A DNA stretch of 59,381 nucleotides from an uncultured Actinomycetales bacterium. Lineage in GTDB: Bacteria > Actinomycetota > Actinomycetes > S36-B12. Both the position numbers and the translations under genes were made by a program. Numbering within the stretch: the stretch's first letter is position 1; each line of letters starts with the position of its first letter. Where the stretch lies: NCBI GenBank assembly GCA_913063435.1, contig CAJXYI010000010.1, positions 1-59,381 of the forward strand, read 5' to 3'. Below are positions 25,530 through 34,900 of this stretch, piece by piece. The notes under the pieces were generated by a model. It saw only the letters and a list, made by a program, of their open reading frames with translations, had not been told where the DNA came from and made no database searches.

Positions 25530-28142
25530 ATGGCTCGAACCTCGAGCGCGAGCACGCGCGCCCCGAAACGACCGGCGGCCAAGCGCGCCTCCTCGTCACG
25601 GTCGACCTCGTCTCGGACGACCGGGTCACGTTCGACTGCCAAGGCCCGCCCGGCACGATCGGCACGATCGGGACCGGGCCCGCTGGCTCGTGGTGTCGGT
25701 GCTGTCGGGCGCGGGCTACGCGGCATCTGGCTCGGCTTGGCAACGCTGCTCGGGTCCAGTGCACGGCGGATCGGACACGGTGCCCGCGATCTCGATGGGG
25801 TTCACCGCCGCGACGGTCTGGGGCTGCTGCTCATCGCATTGGCGATCATCGTGGCCGCCGCGGTGTGGTTCGGCGTCGATGGCTGGTTCACCGCGGGGTT
25901 GGGCATCGTCAGCGCATATTTCCTTGGCGTCCTCGACGTAGCCGTGCCCGTACTGCTGGCCTTCGTCGCCTGGCGGACACTGCGCCACCCCGAGGACACC
26001 GCCGTCAACGGTCGCATGCTCATCGGTGGCATCGCCCTGGTCTTCTCCATCGCCGGCATCTGGCATCTCGGCCACGGTGCACCCACTCCCAGCCAGGGAT
26101 TCGAGGCCCTCGCCTCGGGTGCCGGCATCATCGGGTGGCTCATATCGGCACCGATCTCCGCAGCCCTCGGCCCGATCGTCACCGGCATCCTGCTGGCGCT
26201 ACTGGGCATCTTCGGACTCCTGGTCATGACCGGAACGCCGCTGGCCTCGATTCCCCGATCACTGTCTCGAATGATGGGCATCGTCGGTGGCAAGGCAGAG
26301 CGCACCGTCGATGTCGATGGCATGCCCCTCGAAGGCGACGAGCCCTTCGTCAGCCCCTTGGCGCGGTCGAATGGGACACGAGACCGCGGCGATGAGGCTG
26401 ACGAGGTTCGCGAGGTCGACGAATACGACGACGGATACGACGACGGATACGACGAAGCATCAGATGCGAGCGGCACCGACGCACAGACACGGTCACCGTC
26501 ATCGGGGAGCGGGTCGGATGAGTGGGTGGACCATGGCGAGCATCTCGTAGATCCAGATGCGGCAACGATGGCAGGTTCTGCCAGCCACGCCCTCGACGAT
26601 ACGGCGGCACTACCTGTCGTCGTCGCTCCGGTGGACGGCCCAGTCGAGCAGCTCCCGTTGACCGCCCATACCGAATACGACCTGCCTCGACCGGAGTTGC
26701 TCAAGGCGGGACCCGCGGCGAAGGCACGCACGAAGGCCAATGACGCCGTTGTCGCATCGTTGACCCAGGTGCTCGCCGAGTTCAACATCGACGCTGCGGT
26801 GACGGGCTTCACCCGAGGTCCGACGGTGACGCGGTACGAGATCGAGCTCGGACCGAGTGTGAAGGTCGAGCGGATCACGGCGCTGGGCAAGAACATCGCG
26901 TATGCGGTAGCCAGCCCCGAGGTGCGCATCCTGAGTCCGATCCCCGGCAAGAGCGCGATCGGTGTGGAGATTCCCAACACCGACCGCGAGGTCGTCAGCC
27001 TCGGCGACGTCCTGCGGTCGCCGGTTGCGACCAACGAGCATCACCCGCTCACCGTCGGCCTGGGCAAAGACGTCGAGGGCGAATTCGTCGTCGCTAGTCT
27101 CGCGAAGATGCCCCACGTACTCGTTGCAGGGGCGACCGGTGCGGGTAAGTCAAGTTGCATCAACACCCTGATCACCTCGGTTCTCATGCGCTCGACACCC
27201 GACGAGGAACGGATGATCATCGTCGATCCCAAGAGGGTGGAACTCACCGCCTATGAGGGCATACCGCACCTGATCACGCCGATCATCACGCAACCGAAGA
27301 AGGCCGCCGACGCCCTGCAGTGGGTCGTCAAGGAGATGGACGCGCGATATGACGATCTCGCCCACTTCGGGTTCCGCCATATCGATGATTTCAATAAGGC
27401 GGTCAGCACGGGTCGACTCAAGCCGGAACCGGGTAGTGAACGGGTGCTGCGCCCCTATCCGTATCTGCTGGTGATCGTCGATGAGCTCGCCGACTTGATG
27501 ATGGTGGCGCCGCGTGATGTCGAAGATTCGGTGGTCCGAATCACCCAGTTGGCCCGCGCGGCCGGGATCCACCTGGTGCTCGCCACCCAGCGACCCAGTG
27601 TCGATGTGGTGACCGGATTGATCAAGGCGAATGTTCCGAGCCGACTGGCTTTCTCGACCTCGTCGTTATCCGACAGCCGAGTGATCCTGGATCAACCAGG
27701 AGCCGAGAAGCTCGTCGGACAGGGCGACGGACTGTTCCTGCCGATGGGTGCCGGCAAACCGGTGCGCATCCAGGGTGCTTTCGTGTCCGAGGCCGAGATC
27801 CGAGCGGTCGTTCGCCACGCGAAGGAGCAGGCGGATCCGGAGTACCGCGCCGATGTCACCGCTCCCGCAGGTGGCGCGAAGGTCATCGACGAAGAGGTCG
27901 GTGACGACCTGGACCTGATGTGCCAGGCGGCGGAATTGATCGTGTCCACTCAGTTCGGATCGACCTCGATGTTGCAGCGCAAACTGCGTGTGGGATTCGC
28001 CAAGGCGGGGCGCTTGATGGATCTGCTGGAGTCGCGAGCCGTGGTGGGGCCGAGTGAAGGATCGAAGGCGCGCGAGGTTCTGGTCAAGCCTGAGGAGCTG
28101 CCCGAGTTGATGGCTCGTCTCCGAGGCGAACCCAGCGCATAG
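25530..28142 (+). CDS. ftsK: DNA translocase FtsK
   Basis: Septal DNA pump that clears chromosomes from the division plane and activates XerCD at dif. 870 residues: a basic Ser/Lys/Arg-rich N-terminal tail (1-50), four membrane helices (about 90-240), and a short acidic linker with Asp/Tyr repeats (near 300-315, encoded by a 12-bp tandem repeat at 26424-26455). The motor follows, with Walker A GATGAGKSSCINTL near 530, Walker B LLVIVDELADLMM near 650 and ATQRPSVDVVTGLIKANVPSR. The C-terminal gamma winged helix (ELIVSTQFGSTSMLQRKLRVGFAKAGRLMDLLE) reads KOPS sites. The stop codon doubles as part of the rimO promoter. Confidence 0.97.
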   Translation: MARTSSASTRAPKRPAAKRASSSRSTSSRTTGSRSTAKARPARSARSGPGPLARGVGAVGRGLRGIWLGLATLLGSSARRIGHGARDLDGVHRRDGLGLLLIALAIIVAAAVWFGVDGWFTAGLGIVSAYFLGVLDVAVPVLLAFVAWRTLRHPEDTAVNGRMLIGGIALVFSIAGIWHLGHGAPTPSQGFEALASGAGIIGWLISAPISAALGPIVTGILLALLGIFGLLVMTGTPLASIPRSLSRMMGIVGGKAERTVDVDGMPLEGDEPFVSPLARSNGTRDRGDEADEVREVDEYDDGYDDGYDEASDASGTDAQTRSPSSGSGSDEWVDHGEHLVDPDAATMAGSASHALDDTAALPVVVAPVDGPVEQLPLTAHTEYDLPRPELLKAGPAAKARTKANDAVVASLTQVLAEFNIDAAVTGFTRGPTVTRYEIELGPSVKVERITALGKNIAYAVASPEVRILSPIPGKSAIGVEIPNTDREVVSLGDVLRSPVATNEHHPLTVGLGKDVEGEFVVASLAKMPHVLVAGATGAGKSSCINTLITSVLMRSTPDEERMIIVDPKRVELTAYEGIPHLITPIITQPKKAADALQWVVKEMDARYDDLAHFGFRHIDDFNKAVSTGRLKPEPGSERVLRPYPYLLVIVDELADLMMVAPRDVEDSVVRITQLARAAGIHLVLATQRPSVDVVTGLIKANVPSRLAFSTSSLSDSRVILDQPGAEKLVGQGDGLFLPMGAGKPVRIQGAFVSEAEIRAVVRHAKEQADPEYRADVTAPAGGAKVIDEEVGDDLDLMCQAAELIVSTQFGSTSMLQRKLRVGFAKAGRLMDLLESRAVVGPSEGSKAREVLVKPEELPELMARLRGEPSA

Positions 28143-28145
28143 GCT
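28140..28145 (+). promoter_or_regulatory. rimO -10 hexamer overlapping the ftsK stop codon
   Basis: TAGGCT, seven nt before the rimO ATG; its first three bases are the ftsK TAG. Confidence 0.65.
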
Positions 28146-28152
28146 GGACCCC

Positions 28153-29493
28153 ATGCCGCGGGTTCATCTCACCACGTTGGGCTGTGCCCGCAATGACGTC
28201 GATTCCGATGAACTCTCCGCGCGCCTCGATGCAGCCGGCTGGGATGTCAGCGGATCGGATGAATCCGCCGATGTGATCGTCGTGAACACCTGCGGATTCA
28301 TCGCCAGCGCGAAGAAGGACTCGATCGACACGATCCTTGCCGCGTCGGACACCGGTGTTCCCGTCGTGGTCGCGGGGTGTCTGGCAGAGCGCTATGGCCG
28401 CGAACTCGCCGATGAACTGCCCGAGGCTGCGGCCGTCCTCGGATTCGATGACTACACGGCCCTGCCCGACCTGTTGGATCGGGTCTTGGCCGGCGAACGC
28501 CCGCAAGCGCATGAACCGCGTGATCGCCGGACATTGATCCCGATCTCCCCGATCGACCGCGACCTCGGCCGAAGCCCGGGAACTTCCGGAATGCGCCGGT
28601 CGGTCAGCGCACCCGTCGTGCCGGTGAAGCTGGCATCCGGGTGCGACCGAAGGTGCTCGTTCTGCGCGATCCCCAGTTTCCGGGGCTCGTTCGTGTCACG
28701 TCGTCCCACCGATGTGATCGGTGAGATCGCCCAGGTGGTGGCAGACGGCGCCAAAGAAGTGTTCCTGGTGAGCGAGAACTCCACGAGTTACGGCAAGGAC
28801 CTCGGCGATATTCGACTGCTGGAGTCCCTGCTCCCGGCTATCGGTGCGGTCGAGGGGCTCGTTCGTGCTCGAGTGAGCTATCTGCAGCCTGCCGAGGTGC
28901 GACCCGGATTGATCGAGGTGATCGCCGACACCCCCGGAGTGGCGCCGTATTTCGATCTGTCCTTCCAGCATGCCAGCGCTGCGGTCCTGCGGCGCATGCG
29001 TCGATTCGGCGACGCCGAATCCTTCCTCGACCTCATCGCCCGAGCGCGTGCGATCAATCCTGCCGCCGGGTTCCGCAGCAATATCATCGTCGGATTTCCC
29101 GGTGAAACCGAAGATGATGTGCACGTGCTCATGGAATTCCTCTCGCAGGCACACCTGGATGTGGTCGGAGTATTCGGTTACTCCGATGAGGACGGAACCG
29201 AGGCGGTCGGTCTCGAGGGGCACCTACCCGAGCACGTGATCGACGAGAGAGTCGCGGCCGTCAGCGCCCTGGTCGACGAGGTGATGGAGGAGCGGGGGCG
29301 CCAGCGCATTGGTGAGAATGTCGACGTCATCGTCGAAGCCGTGGTCGACGGTGTCGCCGAGGGACGGGGTGCCCACCAGGGCCCAGAGGATGCCGCAGTC
29401 GTGATACCCGATGCCCATGCCCTCGTGGGCGATGTCAGGTCGGTGCACATCATCGATGTCGATGGGGTCGATCTCGTCGGGCGGCCGGTATGA
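28153..29493 (+). CDS. rimO: Ribosomal protein S12 methylthiotransferase
   Basis: Radical SAM enzyme that adds a methylthio group to an aspartate of ribosomal protein S12. 446 residues. The N-terminal UPF0004 domain has LTTLGCARNDVDSDE with the first cluster cysteine, then NTCGF and VVAGCLAERYG with the other two. The radical SAM triad is in ASGCDRRCSFCAIPSFRGSF near residues 158-175, the RimO/MiaB form. A C-terminal TRAM-like region follows. The LGCARND and IPSFRG motifs separate it from MiaB, which is at 46.7 kb. Its stop overlaps the pgsA start (ATGA). Confidence 0.96.
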   Translation: MPRVHLTTLGCARNDVDSDELSARLDAAGWDVSGSDESADVIVVNTCGFIASAKKDSIDTILAASDTGVPVVVAGCLAERYGRELADELPEAAAVLGFDDYTALPDLLDRVLAGERPQAHEPRDRRTLIPISPIDRDLGRSPGTSGMRRSVSAPVVPVKLASGCDRRCSFCAIPSFRGSFVSRRPTDVIGEIAQVVADGAKEVFLVSENSTSYGKDLGDIRLLESLLPAIGAVEGLVRARVSYLQPAEVRPGLIEVIADTPGVAPYFDLSFQHASAAVLRRMRRFGDAESFLDLIARARAINPAAGFRSNIIVGFPGETEDDVHVLMEFLSQAHLDVVGVFGYSDEDGTEAVGLEGHLPEHVIDERVAAVSALVDEVMEERGRQRIGENVDVIVEAVVDGVAEGRGAHQGPEDAAVVIPDAHALVGDVRSVHIIDVDGVDLVGRPV

Positions 29494-30140
29494 GCAGCAT
29501 CCGAGGCGTGCCCGATCACGTGGGTGATCCGGTTGGTCATCGCCGGGTGGTTACGGGGCCGAATGCGGTGACTGCATTCCGGCTCCTCCTCGTTCCTGTC
29601 CTGGCCTGGTTGCTGTTCGCCAGTGGAACGCTCGACGAGTCGTCGCGCTGGTGGGCAACCGGAGTGTTCGTCCTCGCAGCCGTGACCGATTTCATCGACG
29701 GTGCCTGGGCACGGCACCAGGGCAGTGTGACGACCCTGGGCAAGATTGCCGATCCGATCGCGGACAAGGCCATCACGGCGGTGGCGTTGGTCGGACTGTC
29801 GTGGTGGGGGCTGCTGCCCTGGTGGGTCACGGTGGTCATCCTGGCCCGCGAGGTCATCGTGACCGCGGCCAGGTTCGTCGTCATCCGCCAGGGCGTCATT
29901 GCAGCGTCGCGGGGAGGCAAGGCCAAGACGATCGCCCAGATCATCGCGATCGCGCTATTCCTCGCACCGGTGAGCGATGCTTGGGCACCGGTTCAGTGGA
30001 GCGTGATGGTCGTCGCGCTCGTGTTGACGGTGATCACAGGTGTGGACTATCTGGTGCGGGCAGCTCGCCTGCGAAATCAGCGGGCACACGGCCTGGATCG
30101 TGACAGGCCCTCGAGCCTGTCACGGGAGGACAGGCGATGA
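29490..30140 (+). CDS. pgsA: CDP-diacylglycerol-glycerol-3-phosphate 3-phosphatidyltransferase
   Basis: Membrane enzyme making phosphatidylglycerol phosphate from CDP-diacylglycerol and glycerol 3-phosphate. 216 residues with about five membrane helices. The CDP-alcohol phosphotransferase motif is complete: DFIDGAWARHQGSVTTLGKIADPIAD (D-x2-D-G-x2-A-R-x8-G-x3-D-x3-D) near residues 69-94. It starts with ATG overlapping the rimO stop. The order rimO-pgsA-cinA-clgR is conserved in actinobacteria. Glycerol 3-phosphate use links it to glpD at 13 kb. Confidence 0.93.
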   Translation: MSSIRGVPDHVGDPVGHRRVVTGPNAVTAFRLLLVPVLAWLLFASGTLDESSRWWATGVFVLAAVTDFIDGAWARHQGSVTTLGKIADPIADKAITAVALVGLSWWGLLPWWVTVVILAREVIVTAARFVVIRQGVIAASRGGKAKTIAQIIAIALFLAPVSDAWAPVQWSVMVVALVLTVITGVDYLVRAARLRNQRAHGLDRDRPSSLSREDRR

Positions 30141-30697
30141 CCCAGCATCATGACCACGCTGCGGATCCGGTGGTGGCAGCGATGATCGCCGGCCCTCATG
30201 AACCTGGTGTGCGCGGCTTGGCCGAGCAGGTCGTCGACGGTCTACTCGAGTTGGAGTGGACCGTGTGCGTCGCAGAATCGCTGACCGGGGGTGGCGTATG
30301 TGCGGCTCTCACCTCCATCCCGGGAGCGTCAGGATGCGTCAGGGGAGGCGTCGTGTCCTATTCCACGGATATCAAACACTCCGTGCTCGACGTCGACGCC
30401 GAGTTGCTGCGACGGCGGGGTGCGGTCGATGCCCAGGTGGCCGAGGAGATGGCTCGCGGAGCGGCAGCACTGCTGGGTGCGGACTGTGCGATCGCCACCA
30501 CGGGTTCAGCCGGCCCGGATCCAGCGCCGGGGGGAACCGAGACCGAATCCGTCGAACCGGGAGTGGTTTTCATCGCCGTGCACACGCCCTCGGCGACCTG
30601 GGTGGAGCAGCTGTCCCTGCGCGGGGATCGTGGGCAGATTCGTCTCGAGACCGTCCAGGCTGCCCTGCAGGCCCTCATTCGGACGCTGCGGACCTGA
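30137..30697 (+). CDS. pncC: CinA C-terminal domain protein (NMN amidohydrolase, PncC-like)
   Basis: 186-residue stand-alone CinA C-terminal domain, which in characterised members deamidates nicotinamide mononucleotide for NAD recycling. Family sequence: VCVAESLTGGGVCAALTSIPGASGCVRGGVVSYSTDIKHSVLDV near residues 43-87, and IATTGSAGPDPAPGG near 118-132. It lacks the N-terminal MoeA-like domain of full CinA. The ATG overlaps the pgsA stop (ATGA) after GGGAGGACAGGCG. Often annotated as competence/damage-inducible protein A; no competence genes are nearby. Confidence 0.92.
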   Translation: MTQHHDHAADPVVAAMIAGPHEPGVRGLAEQVVDGLLELEWTVCVAESLTGGGVCAALTSIPGASGCVRGGVVSYSTDIKHSVLDVDAELLRRRGAVDAQVAEEMARGAAALLGADCAIATTGSAGPDPAPGGTETESVEPGVVFIAVHTPSATWVEQLSLRGDRGQIRLETVQAALQALIRTLRT

Positions 30698-30781
30698 CCG
30701 GGCGGGGATCGACACGGATGGAGTCGGGCACGATCGTCGAACGTCGTGAGCGGGTAGGCAGCAAGACCGCCTGTGTCGGGG

Positions 30782-30787
30782 TACGGT
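30782..30787 (+). promoter_or_regulatory. clgR -10 hexamer (leaderless)
   Basis: TACGGT with six nt to GTG 30794 and nine nt to ATG 30797. The standard spacing favours the GTG. Confidence 0.5.
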
Positions 30788-30793
30788 TGGAGG

Positions 30794-31060
30794 GTGATGT
30801 TGTTTCGCCAGGCCCTCGGTACGCATCTGCGGGCTCGTCGCCAGGATCTCGGCCGAACCCTGCGCGAGGTGTCCGCCGACGCGCAGGTGTCCCTGGGATA
30901 CCTGTCTGAGATCGAACGGGGACAGAAGGAGGCGTCGTCGGAACTGCTCGGCGCCGTCTGCACGGCGTTGGAAACCTCGCTATCGCAGGTGTTGTTCGCT
31001 GTTGCCGATGACATCTCGGTGAGCGAGCGGGCCCACGTCGAGGTCGTTCGGGCCGCCTGA
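30794..31060 (+). CDS. clgR: Helix-turn-helix transcriptional regulator, ClgR-like
   Basis: 88-residue XRE-type regulator: [60 protein letters not shown] is the ClgR form with a Cro-like helix-turn-helix. In actinobacteria ClgR activates clp protease and stress genes. Its position after pgsA and cinA matches mycobacterial and streptomycete clgR. The protein ends in Arg-Ala-Ala; a C-terminal Ala-Ala is what makes ClgR a ClpP substrate in Streptomyces. GTG 30794 or ATG 30797 are the only sensible starts given the TACGGT -10. Confidence 0.88.
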   Translation: MMLFRQALGTHLRARRQDLGRTLREVSADAQVSLGYLSEIERGQKEASSELLGAVCTALETSLSQVLFAVADDISVSERAHVEVVRAA

Positions 31061-31077
31061 TCCATCACGCGGGGGTG

Positions 31078-31938
31078 TCACGGCCGATAACGGCTTCGAC
31101 CCTGCGTTCGCAGTCGCCGCCGCTCTTCGGGGGATAGGCCCGCGGGGGCCGGACCCGATTGACACCGCGGACACCAGTAGGCCAAGCGCTGCTGCGGTGG
31201 ACGTCCCTGCCAGGCCATCTCGATCGTCGTACCGCATCGTCGGCAGCCGCGTCCGGTCCGCTCATAGACCCAGTGCCAGGCGTCCCGGGCGGTTTCCCCG
31301 GTCGTCGTTTGAATGTAGTGATGGCGGTTGGCGCGCATCAATCCCGAAGCCGTCCGCAACACCTCTGCCAGATCCGGGACCCGATCGACGGGAACCCACG
31401 GCGTGATGTTGTGCAGGAACAGAGTTTCGGTGACGTAGATCAACCCGAGACCGGCCACGACACGTTGATCGAGCAGCACGTCGCCTATCGGTCGGGACGT
31501 GTCACCGGATAGGCATCTTCGGGCAGCGCCCACATAGTCGACGTCGTCTCGCATGAGATCGGGGCCCAGCGTCGAGATGAGTCGTTCCCGTTCAGCACCG
31601 GTGAACAAGTCGATCACCGGGAGTCGATATCCCACTGCGGTCACGGTGTCGGTGGACATCATCGCTCGGATCTGCCAACCCGGTCCACCACGCCAGCGCT
31701 GTCCCGGTGAGTACAGATGCCAACTCCCATCCATCCGAAAGTGGGTGTGCACGATCGCATGCTGATCGAAGTGGAAGAACAGGTGCTTTCCATAGGACTC
31801 GACGTTGCTCACCGTGCGTCCACTCAGGTCGAGGGTTGCCAGGTGGGGCACCCGGAAATCGCTGCGAACCAATGATTGACCAGCGAGCGCCTGATCCAAT
31901 GTGCGCCCGGCCAACCAGACGGTGTCACCCTCGGGCAT
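31078..31938 (-). CDS. nei: Endonuclease VIII-like DNA glycosylase (Nei/Fpg family)
   Basis: 286-residue bifunctional glycosylase/AP lyase for oxidised bases. After Met come the catalytic Pro-Glu (MPEGDTVWLAGRTLDQAL); GDT rather than LPE points to the Nei branch. H2TH region: GDVLLDQRVVAGLGLIYVTETLFLHNITPW near residues 145-175. C-terminal zinc finger: CRRCGTTIEMAWQGRPPQQRLAYWCPRCQ with four cysteines. The start is fixed by the catalytic N-terminal proline and overlaps the end of lhr by 14 bp, so it is translated from the lhr mRNA. The lhr-nei pairing is known in mycobacteria and relatives. Confidence 0.94.
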   Translation of the reverse strand: MPEGDTVWLAGRTLDQALAGQSLVRSDFRVPHLATLDLSGRTVSNVESYGKHLFFHFDQHAIVHTHFRMDGSWHLYSPGQRWRGGPGWQIRAMMSTDTVTAVGYRLPVIDLFTGAERERLISTLGPDLMRDDVDYVGAARRCLSGDTSRPIGDVLLDQRVVAGLGLIYVTETLFLHNITPWVPVDRVPDLAEVLRTASGLMRANRHHYIQTTTGETARDAWHWVYERTGRGCRRCGTTIEMAWQGRPPQQRLAYWCPRCQSGPAPAGLSPEERRRLRTQGRSRYRP

Positions 31939-34900
31939 GGGTCGGTGATGGCGATTGCGATCGAGGCGGTGTGCGCAGGGTGAGTGCTTTGGGGGACATC
32001 GAGAATCCGCGGTCTTGGAACGCAGCGACGATTCCGTGATCGTGGGGCAGTTCGCGAACCGATCGGCCATTGATGCGCTGCACAGCGATGCGGGTATCCA
32101 ACCGCGGTGCTGCGTCGACCAGGCTGTCGATCGCGAAGGAGAGCCGTTCGGCCGGGGCGGGCCAGGTGAGCAGGGAAGCGAGGCCACGATCCAGCCAGAT
32201 CACCGGCTGCGCATCGACGAGCACGACCACCGCACCGGCACCCCGGGTGGGTCTGCCCTCATCCGTTCGAACAGGCCACGGAACACTTGCGCCATAGGGA
32301 TTGGCGGGATCGGCTGCTGCGAGGACCAGGCCGACCCCCGGTGGTCCCTCGGCGGCTCGTCGGAGTCGATCGGTCACGCCCGGCATTGCGAACTGGGCGC
32401 CGCCCAGTCCCTCGACGGCATAGGTGCGCTGGATACTGCCGGCGTCCTCCAAGCTCGTCAGGATCCGGTACGTGGCCGCGAACCCTCCCGGGGGTGACTC
32501 TGCGGACACGATGCTTCGCGCCAGGATCCCGTATCGGTCCAGCATCGCTTCGGTCACCGCGAGGGCGCGCACCGTGGGATCGGTTGTCGCGTCGGGGAGA
32601 AGGGCCCACCGTCCCGCCATCTGGGGTGGACCTGTTCGCGAGGGTCCCCGTGGTGCACGGGTTCGTCGCGGCAGCCGTGATGATCGACGCGGTGCGATGG
32701 ATGGGGCAGTCGTCGTCGACCCGCCGGGGCGACGGTTGGGGTGACGCAGACGCGCGCGCACCGGGTGCAGCGAATCATTGGTCACGCGACCGGACCACAC
32801 CAGTTCCCACAGGGCGCGCACGAGGTCGTCATCGGTCATCGGAATGTGGGCGGCGATGTGTTGATACAGATCGCGGAAGAACACCGCACCGGCGCTACTC
32901 AATGTCTGCACAACCCGTTCCTCGATCGAATCGGGGGCTACGGGTTCGGGAATCGGGAGAAGAGCGGGTGCGATGTCGACAGGTGCCAGTCCGATCCAGG
33001 CGTCTCCGGGGACTGATGCGATACCCCACCACACGACCTCGCCGGTAGAGATGAGCTGATCGAGATGGGCGGGGGAGTAATCAGCGATCCGGGCGGGCAG
33101 CACGAGGGAATCAAGGTGTCGCGCCGGCAGGGCGTATCCGGCGAGTTGCTCGACGGCACCGTGAACGCCGTCCATGGCACGGGCGGGTCGTATCAGGCCC
33201 TGCCAGTCCGACAGGTAGCGGGCATAACTGTGTTCGTCGACAGGCTCAGCCTGCTGTCTCAGGGCGGCGATGCTGGCCCGTCGTGCCCGCCGCAGAACCT
33301 CGGTGTCGCACCACTCGTCATCTCGCTGACCGGGAGTGAACCCACCGCGGGCGAGGTGACCTCGCGCGGCCACGTCGGTCAGGGTCCGTTCGACGACCCG
33401 CACGCCGAGACCGAAGGCGACGGCGGCGTCCTCGGTGGTGAACGGTCCGTGGGTGCGTGCGTAACGGGTCAGAATGTCGCTCAGAGGGTCCTCGACGGTC
33501 TCACAGAAGACCTCGGGGATGCCGAGGGGGAGCGCGCAGCCGAGTCCGTCGCGCAGCAGTCCGGCATCCTCGATCGCCGCCCAGTGCGTCGCCCCGGCGA
33601 TGCGAACCTCGATGGCTCGACGCTGCTCCACGAGGGTCGAGGCGAAGGCGGGATCGATCCCTCGGTCGATCATCTGCTCGGTCGACAGCGGTCCCAGAAT
33701 CCGCAGCAGATCGGCGAGGTCCTCGTGATCACGCACAGCGTGACTGCGGCGAGACACCCGATGGACAGTCTCGGTCAATGCATCCGGATCGAGCAGATCG
33801 CGCAGTTCGGTTTGGCCCAGTAGCTCGGCCAGCATTCCGGTATCGACGGTCAAGGCGGCAGCCCGTCGTTCCGCGAGTGGCGTATCACCGTCATACAGGT
33901 ATTGGGCGACATAGTCGAACAGAAGAGACTGCGCGAAGGGCGAGGGGGAGCTGGTCTCGACATCCACGATCGTGACCGCGTGCGATTTCATGTCGGCAAG
34001 AAGCGCCCGAAGTCCCGCGAGATCGAACACATCGCGCAGACATTCGCGCATGGTTTCCAGCACGATCGGGAAATCCGGATAGCGACTGGCCACGGAGAGC
34101 AGATGTGCGGAACGTTGGCGCTGCTGCCATAGGGGGGAGCGTTTGCCGGGATTGCGCCGGGGCAGCAGCAGAGCCCGCGCGGCGCATTCGCGGAAACGCC
34201 CGGCGAATAGCGCTGAACCGCCGAGCTCCGCGGTCACCAGCGCCTCTATCTCGTCCGGGTCGAAGGCGATGAGGTCTGCGACGGCCCGCGGCGTGATGTC
34301 ATCGACCGTGTCCGGCAGGCGCAGCACGATGCCATCATCGGAATACATCACCTGGGTTTCGACGTCGTGTTCACCGCGCAGTCGGGCACCCAGTGCCAGA
34401 GCCCACGGGGCGTGCACCTGCGCTCCGAATGGAGTGTGGACGACCACCCGCCAATCACCGAGTTCGTCGCGGAAACGTTCGACCACCACGGTGCGGTCAT
34501 CGGGCAGGGCACCGGTCGCGTGCCGCTGCTCGGTGATGTAGGAGAGCAGGTTGTCGGCGGCGTATTCATCCAATCCGACATCGAGCAGTCGGGATCTATC
34601 GGTCGCAGGGTCCACCGAACCGATGAAACGGCCGACCGCGGCCCCCAACTCCATCGGGCGTCCGGGCCGATCCCCGCGCCAGAAGGGCATGCGGGCGAGT
34701 TCACCGGGAGCCGGAGACACCCAGACGCGGTCGGCGGTGATGTCCTCGATGCGCCAACTGCTCGCACCGAGTGCGAACAGATCTCCGACTCTCGACTCGT
34801 ACACCATCTCCTCATCGAGTTCGCCGACTCGCATGCTCGTGCCGATGAGAAAGACACCGAACAGGCCGCGGTCGGGGATGGTTCCCCCACTGGTCACCGC

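Noticed and set aside
26424-26455. 12-bp tandem repeat in ftsK as a regulatory or phase-variable element
   Set aside because: It is a multiple of three and codes for an acidic Asp/Tyr linker, a region that varies freely in FtsK; in-frame copy changes would not switch the gene off.
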